Positions 1-10,340 of a DNA stretch of 64,000 nt are shown here, in pieces. The stretch is from positions 19,806,667 through 19,870,666 of the forward strand of contig OX326956.1 of NCBI GenBank assembly GCA_946800325.1. Reading direction: 5' to 3'. Each line of letters starts with the position of its first letter. Position 1 is the first letter of the stretch. Source of the DNA: Luzula sylvatica (lineage: Eukaryota; Streptophyta; Magnoliopsida; Poales; Juncaceae). Both the position numbers and the translations under genes were made by a program. The notes beneath the pieces were generated by a model. It did no database searches, had not been told where the DNA came from, and was given only the letters and a program-made list of their open reading frames with translations.

Positions 1-437
1 TGATTTCCATACTTGAATAGGACGAGCATGTCCGTTACAACGGACAGTGAGGTCCGTTACAATGGACATCCTTTTTCCAGCCTTTTATTTTAGTTCATCA
101 TTTTGATGTATTTCGAATATGTTTATTTGACTTAATTTGAGCTTAATCATTCATAAACAAGTTTAGGGATACCTATAATGTGTTTTGGTGATTAGATTGA
201 TATCCCAACTTGCGGAATCTTCGATGTCTTGATTCCGTGATTCTTCTACGTCTTGATCTTCTTCGCAATTCTTCGACGTCTTGATCCTTGCTATTCTTGA
301 TTGATTTTTGCTTGTTTATCTTGATCTTCTTGTTGCATTTTGTACCTATGTATCCTATGCAATGTTCTCGATAGATTTTGTTAGTAGTGTCGACATTATT
401 TTTGAGATAATCGAACAACCAGAAATTTGAACCAACA
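1..437 (-). mobile_element. 5' part of a SIRE-like LTR, inserted into a copia pol gene
   Basis: Read on the minus strand, an LTR starts at 437 with TGTTGGTTCAAATTT and runs off the left edge. It is a diverged copy of the LTR at 7376-8757: start, Ser/Lys/Arg-rich coding-like stretch and the run GATTCCGCAAGTTGGGATA all match in order. Its first base lies directly against the codons of the copia reverse transcriptase, so it inserted into that gene. Near 25-75 it carries a short palindromic word (GTCCGTTACAACGGAC type) where the other copy carries a different palindrome. Whether it is a solo LTR or the edge of a full element cannot be seen. Confidence 0.75.
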
Positions 438-2500
438 GATATAACCTCCATTTCTTCTGGGCCGCTAAAGCGATCAACGTTCTGATCGTCTCTAGCCTCG
501 CGACTGGAGCAAATGTCTCGTAATAATCGATTTCATGCTTTTGCTCAAACCCCTTGGCAACTAGTCGTGCTTTGTATTTTTGCATTGATCCGTCTTGATT
601 TAACTTGGTCTTATAGACCCACTTGACTCCGATTACGTCTCTATCTTTTGGTCGTTCCTTCAACTCCCACGTGTTATTCTTCTCAATCATCTGGATTTCA
701 TCCTCCATCGCCTTGATCCAATTCTCGTGCTTCTCTGCTTCCACAAAACTCTGTGGATCTACAACCGAGAAATTGCAAGATTCATAAATATCTCGCAAAC
801 TCCTCACACGTCTTGGTGTTGTTTCTGGTGTCGTCTCTTCTTCTCTCCTTTCTCTGTTCGGACTTGGACTCGACTCCGGAGTTGAACTCGAGCTTGATCC
901 ATTTCGTCCAGAAGAACTTCCTTCTCCATGTGGCTCGATAATCGGCATTCTCGGCTCACCAAACGAGATAATAGTTGGTGCTCCTCTAACTTCTTGCACC
1001 TTATTTTCTTCCCAGTTCCAAGAAGAATTTTCGTCGAAGATGACATCTCGACTAATTACCAACTTTTTCTTCTCCAAATTATATAGCCGATATCCCTTCG
1101 TCGTATCACTATATCCGACGAATATACACTTCTCGCTTTTATCATCGAGCTTTCTTCTTGTCTCGGATGGTATGTGCGCGTAACATATACAACCAAACAC
1201 CTTCATGTGTCGAACCGACGGTTTCACACCACGCCATGCTTCAATAGGAGTTCGATTCATAACTGATCTTGTTGGACTTCGGTTTAGAATATAAACCGCC
1301 GTAGCAACAGCTTCAGCCCAAAATGTATTTGGCATGCCCTTCTCCTTCAACATTGCACGCGCCATTTCCACTATCGTTCTATTTTTTCGTTCGGCAACGC
1401 CATTCTGTTGTGGAGTATATGCAGCTGTCAACTACCTACGAATACCGTTATATTCGTAATTTTGGTCGAACTCTTTCGAGGTAAACTCACCTCCTCGATC
1501 ACTCCTAAGCGTCTTTATTTTTCGGCCACTTTCATTTTCAACAAGAGCTTTAAATTTCGTGAAAGTCTCGAACGCCTCAGACTTCTCTTTCAAGAAATAA
1601 ACCCACATCATTCTTGAATGATCATCAACAAAGAGAAGAAAATACCAATTTTGCCCTTGCGATTGTGTTTGCATTTTTTCGCATATATCGGTATGAACTA
1701 ATTCTAGCGATGCCTTGGTTGTCCATGCTCCACTCGGAAATGATGCTCGGTGTTGCTTCCCTAGAATACACCCTTCGCATGTATCCTTCTTTATCTCGAT
1801 ATACGGAAGTCATCGCACCATTCTTTTTGCTCTTAACAGCTTCAACGCCATATAATTCAGGTGTCCGAATCTCTTGTGCCACAAACCGGAATCGCTCGTC
1901 ACCTCGCTTCGCCATGCTAATTGCGGAGCATAACTAATCTCCAAGGGAAAATTTCTTGATCGCTCCATATCGACTTTCGCCAACACCTGATTCTTATTGT
2001 GCCGATCATAAATCTTCCAGTAGTTATGTTCGAAATGAACGATATAACAGTTCTGAATCAGTTGTCCGACGCTCAATAAATTATGCTGCAGATCCGGGAC
2101 CATCAATACATCTCGCATAAACTTCGATCCGTTCTTCGTCTGAAGAGCGATACTCCCCTTTCCTTTGGCTTTGACAAGATCTCCGTTACCCAAACGAACC
2201 TTAGTCTTGTACGAAGTGTCGATATCTCGAAATATCTCCTCTTTTTCGGTCATGTGATTCGTGCACCCGCTATCCACATACCATACATCGTCTTTTTCTT
2301 CTTTTGCCGTATGACAGGTATAAAACATGTTTCCTCGATCTTCTTTTTCTTCTGTAAAATTTGCTCGGTTACCCGTCTGAGATCGACAATCCCTCGCAAT
2401 ATGCCCAAATTTCTGGCACTTGAAACACTGCGTTTTCTTCTTCGACCAGCAGTTCTCCGTACTATGATTATTCTTTTTGTAGATACTGCACCACCGTCTT
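438..2500 (-). pseudogene. copia pol: CCHC knuckle, protease, integrase, partial RT
   Basis: Polyprotein processing, cDNA integration and reverse transcription in the retroelement particle. In order on the minus strand: knuckle CFKCQKFGHIARDC (near 2390-2430), protease VDSGCTNHM with the catalytic DSG (near 2280), pre-integrase WHKRFGHL, the HHCC end CEGCILGKQH, integrase core FVDDHSR, LRSDRGGEF and GVAERKNRT (the D, D, E residues), then the RT start with FAPVARLETIR. The frame is kept, but TGA (1810-1812) and TAG (1432-1434) interrupt it; the second replaces the usual Gln of RRQLTAAYTPQQ. The coding stops at WRLY, where the foreign LTR begins. Confidence 0.9.
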
Positions 2501-2618
2501 GGTTTTTCTTCTTGGGGATTCTGGAAATTTCTCTTTGGCCCGTCTTTCTTCTGCGAACCTCATTCTTCTTGGTTCTTCGGATAATTCCGCGATTTGAAAC
2601 TCAGTTTCGATTGAAAAG
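2501..2618 (-). repeat. 118-bp direct repeat, copy next to pol
   Basis: This stretch and 3793-3910 are the same 118 bases in the same orientation with a handful of differences. Both encode the linker between gag and the knuckle (KLSFKSRNYPKNQ followed by a Lys/Gly-rich stretch). The copies flank a 1.17 kb segment that does not belong to the copia reading frame. The pair is explained by an insertion accompanied by duplication, or by recombination between two element copies. Confidence 0.85.
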
Positions 2619-3188
2619 TGAAGGGAATTATCCCGTCCCCGGGCCCGCGCAGCGGATATGAAGGCCCGGTCCGATTCCCAAATCCCGAGAGTACACTTCG
2701 ATATCGAGGGTACGATGCAAAGTAGGATTGACGATTACCAGCGTGAAATTGATCACGCACAATGGGTTGATCGCTCGCATCCTTTTCTTTTTCGGTGTCA
2801 CGTTGATGACTAGCCCGTGTGTCCCATACCACACGTCTCCCACCGTCTTGACACGTCTCTAGTTATCTTCGTGCGTCCCATGCCGACACGCTTCCACAGC
2901 CTTTCACTCCTTTACTTCTCTAGTTTGATCACAAACGAAGAGCCACAAAGTGCGAACTCCTCTACTCGTATCCACCGTGAGTCGCAGCACCTCGGTCGCG
3001 GATGCACCTGCCTAGACGATGCACCGAAGAAGTTGCATGATTGCTTTCGATTCTCTAGACGGAGAAAACTCTTTTCTCCTATTTTCTCTTTCTATCTTTC
3101 TCTTCGCACTCTTTCAACACCTTGATAAGAGTCTCTCTAATTTCTGGACCGAATTAGACTTCAATTGATCTGAATTGTCTGTATAGTC

Positions 3189-3282
<94 letters not shown>

Positions 3283-3792
3283 GAAACATCCTATTTATTC
3301 AACATAGGATAAGGATGGGCCAAAAGGTATGTATATCTACCATACACCTTTTCAAACAGAAACTGCATACACCCTTTCAGTATTCTGTTGAAACGAAATT
3401 GTTAAATCGTTCCAACCGACTTTAAATGTTCACTAAAGTTGTAGATAATCTTATTATCGTTCCAACCCAATTTTTCCCAGCCCAATTGGAGTTCGGATGA
3501 GAACGTTATGACGGTTTTACTAAATGTATGTCAAACTGTCGCACCCTTTCGGTATTTCATTAAAACGACACTGATACTTCGCTCAAATGAAATATATTTC
3601 TACATGAAAGTTCTAGATAATCTCATTATCTATCTAACCCAATTTGAACCATATAAATTGGAGTCGTTATCAGAAAGTTATATCAGTTTTACTAAAATTG
3701 TTTCTTATGCCCACGAACGCGTACGTTCGTTTTTCCTTCTACGTACCATTTTAGCGTTGATCCAAAACTGTATTTCCTTCTTATACCCTTTC
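2619..3792. mobile_element. foreign 1.17 kb segment inside the copia element
   Basis: No copia coding is seen here. The segment holds a GA microsatellite (3194-3285) and an imperfect tandem repeat: units beginning ACCCTTTC at 3371, 3543 and 3785, each followed by a matching stretch about a Pur/Pyr-mixed ATAATCTTATTATC core and GTTATGACGGTTTTACTAAA-like words. Such words are common in plant LTRs, so it may be a fragment of another LTR element, but no termini were found. A pause-site palindrome CGAACGCGTACGTTCG lies at about 3714-3729. Confidence 0.5.
3194..3285. repeat. (GA)n microsatellite
   Basis: About 45 GA units with one GG interruption near 3271. Confidence 0.95.
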
Positions 3793-3910
3793 GGTTTTTC
3801 TTCTTGGGGATTCTAGAAATTTCTCTTTGGCCCATCTTTCTTCTGCGAACCTCCTTCTTTTTGGTTTTTCGGATAATTCCGCGATTTGAAACTCAGTTTC
3901 GATTGAAAAG
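3793..3910 (-). repeat. 118-bp direct repeat, copy next to gag
   Basis: Partner of 2501-2618. In this copy one codon of the encoded linker is TAG, so the two copies have diverged after duplication. Confidence 0.85.
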
Positions 3911-3929
3911 CACTTTCAACCGAACTATT

Positions 3930-4556
3930 TCATCGTTGTAATTTTCGCTCCTCATGCGACTCCAACGAGCTCATCAATTGTTGTATCGTCAGGGTGGAGA
4001 GATTCTTTGACTCCTCTATCACCGTCACGATATACTCGTATTTCTCCGACAGACTGATCAAGATTTTCTCCACTACCATCTGATCAGTAACATTCTCTCC
4101 GTACGTTTTCATCTGGTTTACAATCTCAATAACTCTCGTAAAATCCTCCTTTATCGTTTCTGTCTCTTTCATATTGAGATTGAGAAGCTGCCTCCGCAGC
4201 ATCTGCAATTTAACCGCGATCACCTTTGCGGACCCGTGAAATTCTTCTTGCAATACGCTCCATGCTTCTTTTGCCATGGTCACGCTCATTATTTGCGAAA
4301 ATAGACTTTCCGCAACCCCTTGTTGTATCAAGAACAAGGCTCTAGCGTTCTTCACTCGATTTTCCGACGACGCCGTATTTTCTTCGTCGGACTGAGTTTG
4401 TCCAGGCAACGGTTCAACATAGCATGTTTCAACAATCTCTCACAAACCTTGTGATAACAATAGCGTCCGCATCTTTATTCTCCAGACATCATAATGCTCT
4501 CCCGTAAATACGGGTACCATCGACTGCGCCATACTCGCTCCAATACTCAAAGTCAT
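3930..4556 (-). pseudogene. copia gag
   Basis: Capsid-type Gag of the copia element. From an ATG at 4556 the frame reads through VPVFTGEHYDVWRIKMRTLL, the usual start of plant copia Gag, then meets TGA near 4455 where most relatives have Trp, and continues in the same frame through ARALFLIQQGVAESLF, AKEAWSVLQEEF and LLNLNMKETETIKEDF to LSTLTIQQLMSSLESHEER. This is the UBN2-type gag domain. It ends at a stop at 3930, just before the duplicated linker. One internal stop and the separation from pol make it a pseudogene. Confidence 0.85.
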
Positions 4557-4592
4557 CGACTATTTCGAAACGCCCGTAATCGAACCTCGGTC

Positions 4593-4604
4593 GCTCCGAT
4601 ACCA
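4593..4604 (-). other. primer-binding site for initiator tRNA-Met
   Basis: On the minus strand TGGTATCGGAGC, one base from the standard TGGTATCAGAGC, lies two bases after the LTR end. It sets the element's orientation and the inner boundary of the LTR at 4607. Confidence 0.85.
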
Positions 4605-4606
4605 CT

Positions 4607-5025
4607 TGTTGAAATTTGCGCAGCGATACTAGTTTCAAAAAATAATTTTATTAATCAAACACTTGATATTACACATACATACACTAACTCTTTCTCTCTC
4701 TAAATGTTTCTCTCTCTCTAAAGTTCTTTCCCTCTAGCCCTCATTCTCTCTCTTTCCACTTACTTTCTATTGATTTGATAGAACACTCTCATCTATTGCA
4801 CTTGCTATATATTATATCATACAACTATGCATGCACCCCTATTTATACTAGTGTCAAGCGACTTGGGGAGTAGAATGTGGAGATCTCTAGATAATTAGAG
4901 AATGTGTATTTGACCGAATCAAGACCTTTCATGAAATATCTTGATCTCTCCATTGAAGTCTCAAGAAAATTCTCCATTTCTTCAATATAGAAAATAAATT
5001 AATTCTTCAACACACACTCCTAACA
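4607..5025 (-). repeat. copia LTR shared by two tandem elements
   Basis: Minus strand: starts TGTTAGGAGTGTGTG and ends CAAATTTCAACA, 419 bp. A TATA-like ATTTATA (plus strand 4841-4847) sits inside. It is followed by a primer-binding site (4593-4604) and preceded by a purine tract (5026-5039). A normal 5' LTR has no polypurine tract before it; a normal 3' LTR has no primer-binding site after it. Both together mean one LTR serves two elements in tandem. Confidence 0.8.
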
Positions 5026-5232
5026 GCCCCCCTCAAGCTAAGGTGGGGCCTGAACGTCATGAGCTTGCCTCGTAATGTCGTAAATCATCGAGAAGACGCA
5101 CAATCGAATTAGGATGGCAATTCGCACAAAGTGATCACAATAGTTAATTCGCGAAGACGAACCGGAATAGTATCTCCAAGATCACTTCTTGAGTTATGGT
5201 ACCGGTTTGAAAACCGATATTGAGTTAATTGG
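5026..5232 (-). mobile_element. 3' end of an upstream copia element with polypurine tract
   Basis: Minus strand: the purine run AGCTTGAGGGGGGC (5026-5039) abuts the LTR. Before it, a reading frame ending in DVQAPP resembles the C-terminal end of copia pol, but it is degenerate and the assignment is an inference from position. The hAT-like element at 5241 interrupts this remnant. Confidence 0.55.
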
Positions 5233-5240
5233 GTTATAAC

Positions 5241-6004
5241 CATAGTTCGCAGGATCGCCGACTCAGGCACGGAGTCGCCCGACTTGAGTCGGAGTCGGCG
5301 GTGGCCGATCCGATTCCGGGCCGATTCCGCCATTTTTTCCATCTGGCGAGCTTTGAAGAGACGGGAAAATGATAGTTGAAGAATGGGAACTCTTCATTAG
5401 AGCAAAGAGAAGGGAGGTCGTCAATGGCGAGCAAGATACAGAGGAGGAGTAGAAGAAGAGGAGCGGAGAAGAGAGCAGGAAAATGATGGTGGAGAGAGGA
5501 AGTGAGAAAAGGAGGTCTCGTGGGAGACAACCCACGTGAGAGCCCATTTTCATATATGTCCTTATAACTTTATTAATTCAAATATCATGACTAAACAAAT
5601 TTAAACTAAGTGTAGGTTGTAGCAAACGTCAATATTTCAAATAATTTAAGTATTGTCAGACTAAATTATGTATTTAGATGTGTTAGATGACTATTAAAAT
5701 TTATTAATAAATTGATTGTAAAATATAAATTATATTACATTAAACTCCAATATCATTCAATATTTAAATAAATAAAATAAAATAAATCATTAATTTTTAT
5801 TCAAATTTTTAAATCAAAGTAATCGTTCATAAAATATTATTATATATATTAAAATATACCATATTGATTTAAATAGCGGCGCAATTGCGTCATCATAGCG
5901 CAAATCGCAATAAATATTTCTAAAATGTAATAACACAACCTACTAAATAACGTCGCAATATCACGCAATATTGATGATCATATGTAAATTACAGTTTAAA
6001 CGCA

Positions 6005-6053
<49 letters not shown>

Positions 6054-6313
6054 GGGGGAATACAGATTAATATAGGCTGAAAGAAATTTAAAGAAGTTTA
6101 AAACTTATTTAAATTATTAATATAAAATTGGATGGAGGATATTAAGCCTTCTCCAATAAATTTAAAATTTTAAAATTTTTTTAATTAATAAGACAACATT
6201 TTCACAAAATCCGACTCTCCGATCCGACTCGGCCGATTCCGATCCGACTCACCCGACTATTACTCTTCGGCCATCGGCCGACTCCGACTCCGACTCCGAC
6301 TCTAAGAACTATG
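5241..6313. mobile_element. hAT-like non-autonomous transposon with GAGTCGG subterminal repeats
   Basis: Ends CATAGTTC on the left and GAACTATG on the right are inverted repeats, flanked on both sides by the 8-bp direct repeat GTTATAAC (5233-5240 and 6314-6321), itself a palindrome. An 8-bp duplication points to the hAT superfamily. Subterminal arrays of CCGACTC/GAGTCGG and GACTCCGACTCC crowd both ends (5255-5330 and 6205-6303). The 1073-bp interior is AT-rich with a (TG)n tract and codes for nothing I recognise, so it would need a transposase from elsewhere. Confidence 0.75.
6005..6052. repeat. (AT)n(GT)n microsatellite
   Basis: A short AT run followed by about 18 GT units, inside the hAT-like element. 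Confidence 0.95.
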
Positions 6314-6321
6314 GTTATAAC

Positions 6322-7375
6322 CCTAAATAGGGTTTAGAGTTTCTTTTAGGGTTTTTTTTTTTGAGAGAGGTTTTGTTTGAGTTTTTCTGATTTTTAGTGT
6401 TTGTTATTTCGAGAGTTTATTTGTTTTTTTGAAAAGTAGGTTTATTGAGAAGGTTTATTTTGGAGTGTTTGCTTGGAGAGTTTTATTTAAGAGGTTTATT
6501 TGGAGCATTTGCGCGGAGAATTTAATTTAAGAGGTTTATTGAGAAGGTTTTTAGAGAGAAAATGAGGTTAATTGAGAAAGTTTATTGTGAAGTTTTGAAA
6601 GAGTTTACTTGACAAAGTTCATCAAAAAAGAAAATGAAAACTCCAGGGTATATGTCATTTTCAGAAAAGGAGGGACTGAAAATTAATTTTCGTAAATACA
6701 TGGTAGAAACTGCAAAGTTATTGGATAGTTGAGTAGAAGAAAGTATGTTGAGTAGTGGTTTAAAGATTTTCAAGAAAATAACAAGAAAATTTGAAGAGTT
6801 TGTAATTTCTAGAAAGAATAGGACCTTGATGCAAAAAGTATCTAATACTCAAGAAAAAAGAATGATTTTGAGAAGATACCAGTTTGATCGTGCCTGATTA
6901 GAGTATTGAATAGGGTTTTTTTTTTGCTTGATTGATTGCACGTTGTTGTAGTAGGGTTTATTTTGAAACAAAAGTGCTTCTTGAGAGGTTTTTGGTTATG
7001 GTACCGATTGAGGACCCGAGTCAAGAAATTGTCTTCAATAGTATTATTGTTTGTAGATATTCACAACTTTGTTCATGAAAATCTTCTTGAATATATTCTT
7101 GATGAAGAATTAAGGATTGGTTGAATTGTAGAGTAAGCTAAAAACCTCATGATACTATGTAGAAATATTTACAATAATAAATTATATACAAAGATTAAGG
7201 AAATGATATTCTATTTAGATTGGTAAAAATGATTTACAATGACCCTTATTTATTGGGTCACATAATCCTTCCTAACCGTTGATATCCAACGGTCCATTAA
7301 TCATGACCGTTGGATCTAACAACTCCAATTACTAATACTAAACTGACACCTCCTTTAGCTCCAATGAGGAATGTT
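6322..7375. other. non-coding stretch with GAGGTTTATT-type repeats
   Basis: No gene supported. Between 6425 and 6600 the words GAGGTTTATT and GGAGAGTTTTATTTAAG recur several times, an irregular minisatellite. From about 7255 a TTGATATCCAACGGTC / GACCGTTGGATCTAAC inverted pair can be seen (7281-7320). The LTR at 7376 inserted at its right edge. Confidence 0.5.
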
Positions 7376-8757
7376 TGTTGGTTCAAATTTCCGGTTGTTT
7401 GATTATCTCAAAACAATGTCGATACTACTAACGAATTTGTGTAAGTATCAATTGTAGGAGATATAGGTATGGCCAGCAAAAGTATCAAAAGAAGAAACAA
7501 TCAATCACACATATGCGAGCAAGATAACAAGAGCCAAGGAATATCAAGATCACTCAAAAAAACTCACGACGTCGAAGAATCAAGAAGACGTCAAAGAATA
7601 AAGATGTCGAAGAATCAAGGAATCAAGACATCGAAGATTCCGCAAGTTGGGATACCACACAAACACCAAACATAACCCATAGGTATCCCTAGACTTATCT
7701 TAGAATAATCAAGATCAAATAAATTGTTCAAAACATAGAAAAAAGAATATTGACAAAATCTGGAATCAGAAGCCAGTTCGTTCGAACGAACCACTTTGTG
7801 TGTTCGAACGAACTGACTCTGTGACAAAGACTTGATTTATTACTCAAAATAAACAAGCAGTTCGTTCCAACGAATGAAACCCATTCGTTCGAACGAACCT
7901 TCACAGTTCGTTGGAATGAACCTACTAAACGTTCGAACGAACTGTGAATGCCAATTTAACTTTGTCACAGGAGAGTGTTCGTTCGAACGAATCCTCACAG
8001 TTCGTTGGAACGAACCTTTTATTCGTTCGAACGAACCATCACGTTTTTGAACAATTTAAACATAACGGCTAGATTGAATTAAAGTTCGTTCGAACGAACC
8101 ATACAGTGCGTTCGAACGAACCATACAGTGCGTTCGAACGAACCTGTTCAGAAAACTGTTTTTCAAAGGGGAATTATGTGTTCTATAAATATGAACCCTT
8201 TGAGATTTTCTCTCTCATCCAATCAAGCAAAATCATTTCCCAATCCAAAAGAGAGAAAACTTAGCCAAGATCTTGAGCATTGATCATTCTAGATAAAACC
8301 CCTAGATCTAAGATCTCATTCGATTCCATCCAAATACGATTCCCAACTTGCGTGACCGATCACGTGTAGTTCGTATTAGATATTGTAATAGGCTAGTTAC
8401 TAGAATTGTAAAGCCCGCCATAGATCGATAGAAGCATGTAAATCGATCTAGGCAAAACCTTGTAAGTGTTGATTTGGGAATTCAATCAAACCCGAAAAGT
8501 CACAAGGCATCCCCGGAGACGTAGGTACTTGTAATCAATCGAGTCGGTCGATTGAGCAAGTAGCCGGTGAGTTAAAGCTACAAAGCAACCACCTACCGAA
8601 CTCCGTAAACAAATATCTTGTGTTATTTGTTTTGGTATTGTATTTCTTTATCTAATTTATTTACGTTTCCGCACAAATTGTAATTGTATTCCATTACTAC
8701 GAAAATTGGACCTTAGGACTTCCTATTCACCCCCCTCTAGGTCTTAATTCAACAACA
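7376..8757 (+). mobile_element. SIRE-like LTR, probably a solo LTR
   Basis: Starts TGTTGGTTCAAATTTC and ends with CACCCCCCTCTAGGTCTTA then CAACAACA, an end common in SIRE/Maximus copia LTRs. Length about 1.38 kb. A TATA box lies at 8184-8191, followed by a leader. Between about 7770 and 8145 it carries some eleven variants of the palindrome GTTCGTTCGAACGAAC. The flanks ATGTT (7371-7375) and ATGTC (8758-8762) match at 4 of 5 bases, a weak target duplication. No primer-binding site follows, so internal sequence has been lost. Confidence 0.75.
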
Positions 8758-8758
8758 A

Positions 8759-10340
8759 TGTCTCCATCACACTCCTAACAAAGTGTGATTAATAGGAATA
8801 CAACACATACACATATCACGAAGCATATCGACATACTTGGAGATCAACACGAAGAATCACATGAGACCACAAAAGATCGGGACCTTTCCCGGTTTAATAC
8901 GTTGAAGAAATCCATAGACGAAGACTGCAAGACCAAAGTACCAAACTCGTAGAAGACTCATCGGGAAGCACCGCGTAGATTACACCATGAAACTCAACTG
9001 GGAGCGCTTACAAGACTTGAAGATCACCATCGAAAAATCCCGAAAAGGACGTGGAGAATCCCGAAGAAGACTTGAAGATCCACATGATCCCAAATCACTT
9101 TTTCGTATACCATAAACATACCCTAGAAGTGGTGTACCAAATCTAAAAGCATTCTAAAAAGTCAAATTTACAAAATACCTCTGAATAGTGCAAAACAACA
9201 CTATCCGTCCGGACGCCAGAATCCAGCGTCCGGACGATTGATTAACCAGCCCTAATACAGTCCAAACGTTTCAGTCCAGCGTCTGGACGCACCGTGCAAA
9301 TTTCGCTAATGCCGTATGGACGGGCCAAAACCCAGCGTCCGGATGGTTCATTCATTTTTTTCAACCCAAAGCCTATTTATCAGGATTTCCAAATTTGAAT
9401 GTTGGGGGATGCTTTATCTTTTTTGGGACACAAATATAGGTTGATTTCCTGCCCTTCCTACTGGGGGATGCCCCCTCACCCCTTATAAATAGAGAAACAC
9501 TAACATTCATTTTCGTCACCCCCAAATAAGCTAAATTCTTCCTATAAACTCTAGCCCCCATTGTTGTGAGTGTTTTGAAAGATCCATTGTTTAGGCTTGG
9601 TCTAATTTTCAATATTTGTTGAGAGTAACCTTAATCTAGAGAGCGTTTTTGAGAAATCTTGTGGCTGCTTGGATATATAGTTGTTATATCCGTTGTTTTG
9701 TAAACCTAGTTTGGCGTGTAAAAACTTTACATCCTTGTTAGTCCTTCTTGTAAAATGAACTATTAGAATAGGTTCGTCATGTTTTGTAATGGCGAGGCTA
9801 TTCCCCGAAGACGTAGTCATCGTTCTGGCCAACTCCGTTACATATCTCATGTGATCTCTATCCTTACTTTATTTCAATTATTTGGGTTTATTTTTTCTTT
9901 TCTTTTCTTTTGAGGAACTTCAGATTTTCTCGTACTATATTTGTGTGTGAATCTATAGTTGCTTGAGTCATTCTGTAAGTTACGTATTCATTCATAACCA
10001 GAATTATTATGGACCAAGTGCGTTATTAGTTTCCCATAATTTTATTTTTTATCTATTCTTTTTTTTTTATCGGATTTCATCGTCAATATTATTTTCTGTT
10101 TTCTTCTTTTCTTTATTTTATTTTTTTATATTTTCTTTTATCTTTATTTATTTATTCTCATTTTACTCGTAATCATTTATTTTCAAGTACTTTGTTAATT
10201 AATACAATATCTACTCTAAAAGTAACAAGATTAAAAGTGATGATATAATTAAATATTTAAATAGTTACATAATATAAATTATGATTAGAAATCCGCATAT
10301 AAGCCTATTCACCTCCCCTCTAGACCATCTCGGGACAACA
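8759..10340 (+). mobile_element. second SIRE-like LTR, adjacent to the first
   Basis: Begins near TGTCTCCATCACACTCC and ends with CCTATTCACCTCCCCTCTAG plus GGGACAACA. TATA box TATAAATA at 9484-9491 with a leader behind it. GAAGATC/GAAGAAG-rich 5' part as in the LTR at 7376, and a CGTCCGGACG palindrome array at about 9200-9345. The start is judged from the neighbouring LTR's end, so it is uncertain by a few bases. No internal domains follow. Confidence 0.65.

Larger units (their letters stand above)
438..5025 (-). mobile_element. Ty1/copia retrotransposon, broken
   Basis: Minus-strand order is LTR (4607-5025), primer-binding site, gag, CCHC knuckle, aspartic protease, integrase and the first part of reverse transcriptase, the copia order. 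The rest of reverse transcriptase, RNase H and the second LTR are missing because another LTR inserted at 437/438. The coding region holds several in-frame stops and a 1.3 kb insertion/duplication at 2501-3910, so it is dead. Family assignment rests on domain order and motifs; the lineage (Tnt1-like by gag and integrase style) is my inference. Confidence 0.9.

Noticed and set aside
5234..5553. Leucine-rich short frames inside the hAT-like element
   Set aside because: Two overlapping frames in CT-rich DNA, no domain, no splice context.
6314..6360. CCCTAAA / TTTAGGG words as an interstitial telomere repeat
   Set aside because: Only a few degenerate, non-tandem units, and in both orientations.
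7776..8143. GTTCGTTCGAACGAAC repeats as a CRISPR-like array
   Set aside because: Spacing and sequence are irregular, spacers are not unique modules, and the array lies in a plant LTR.
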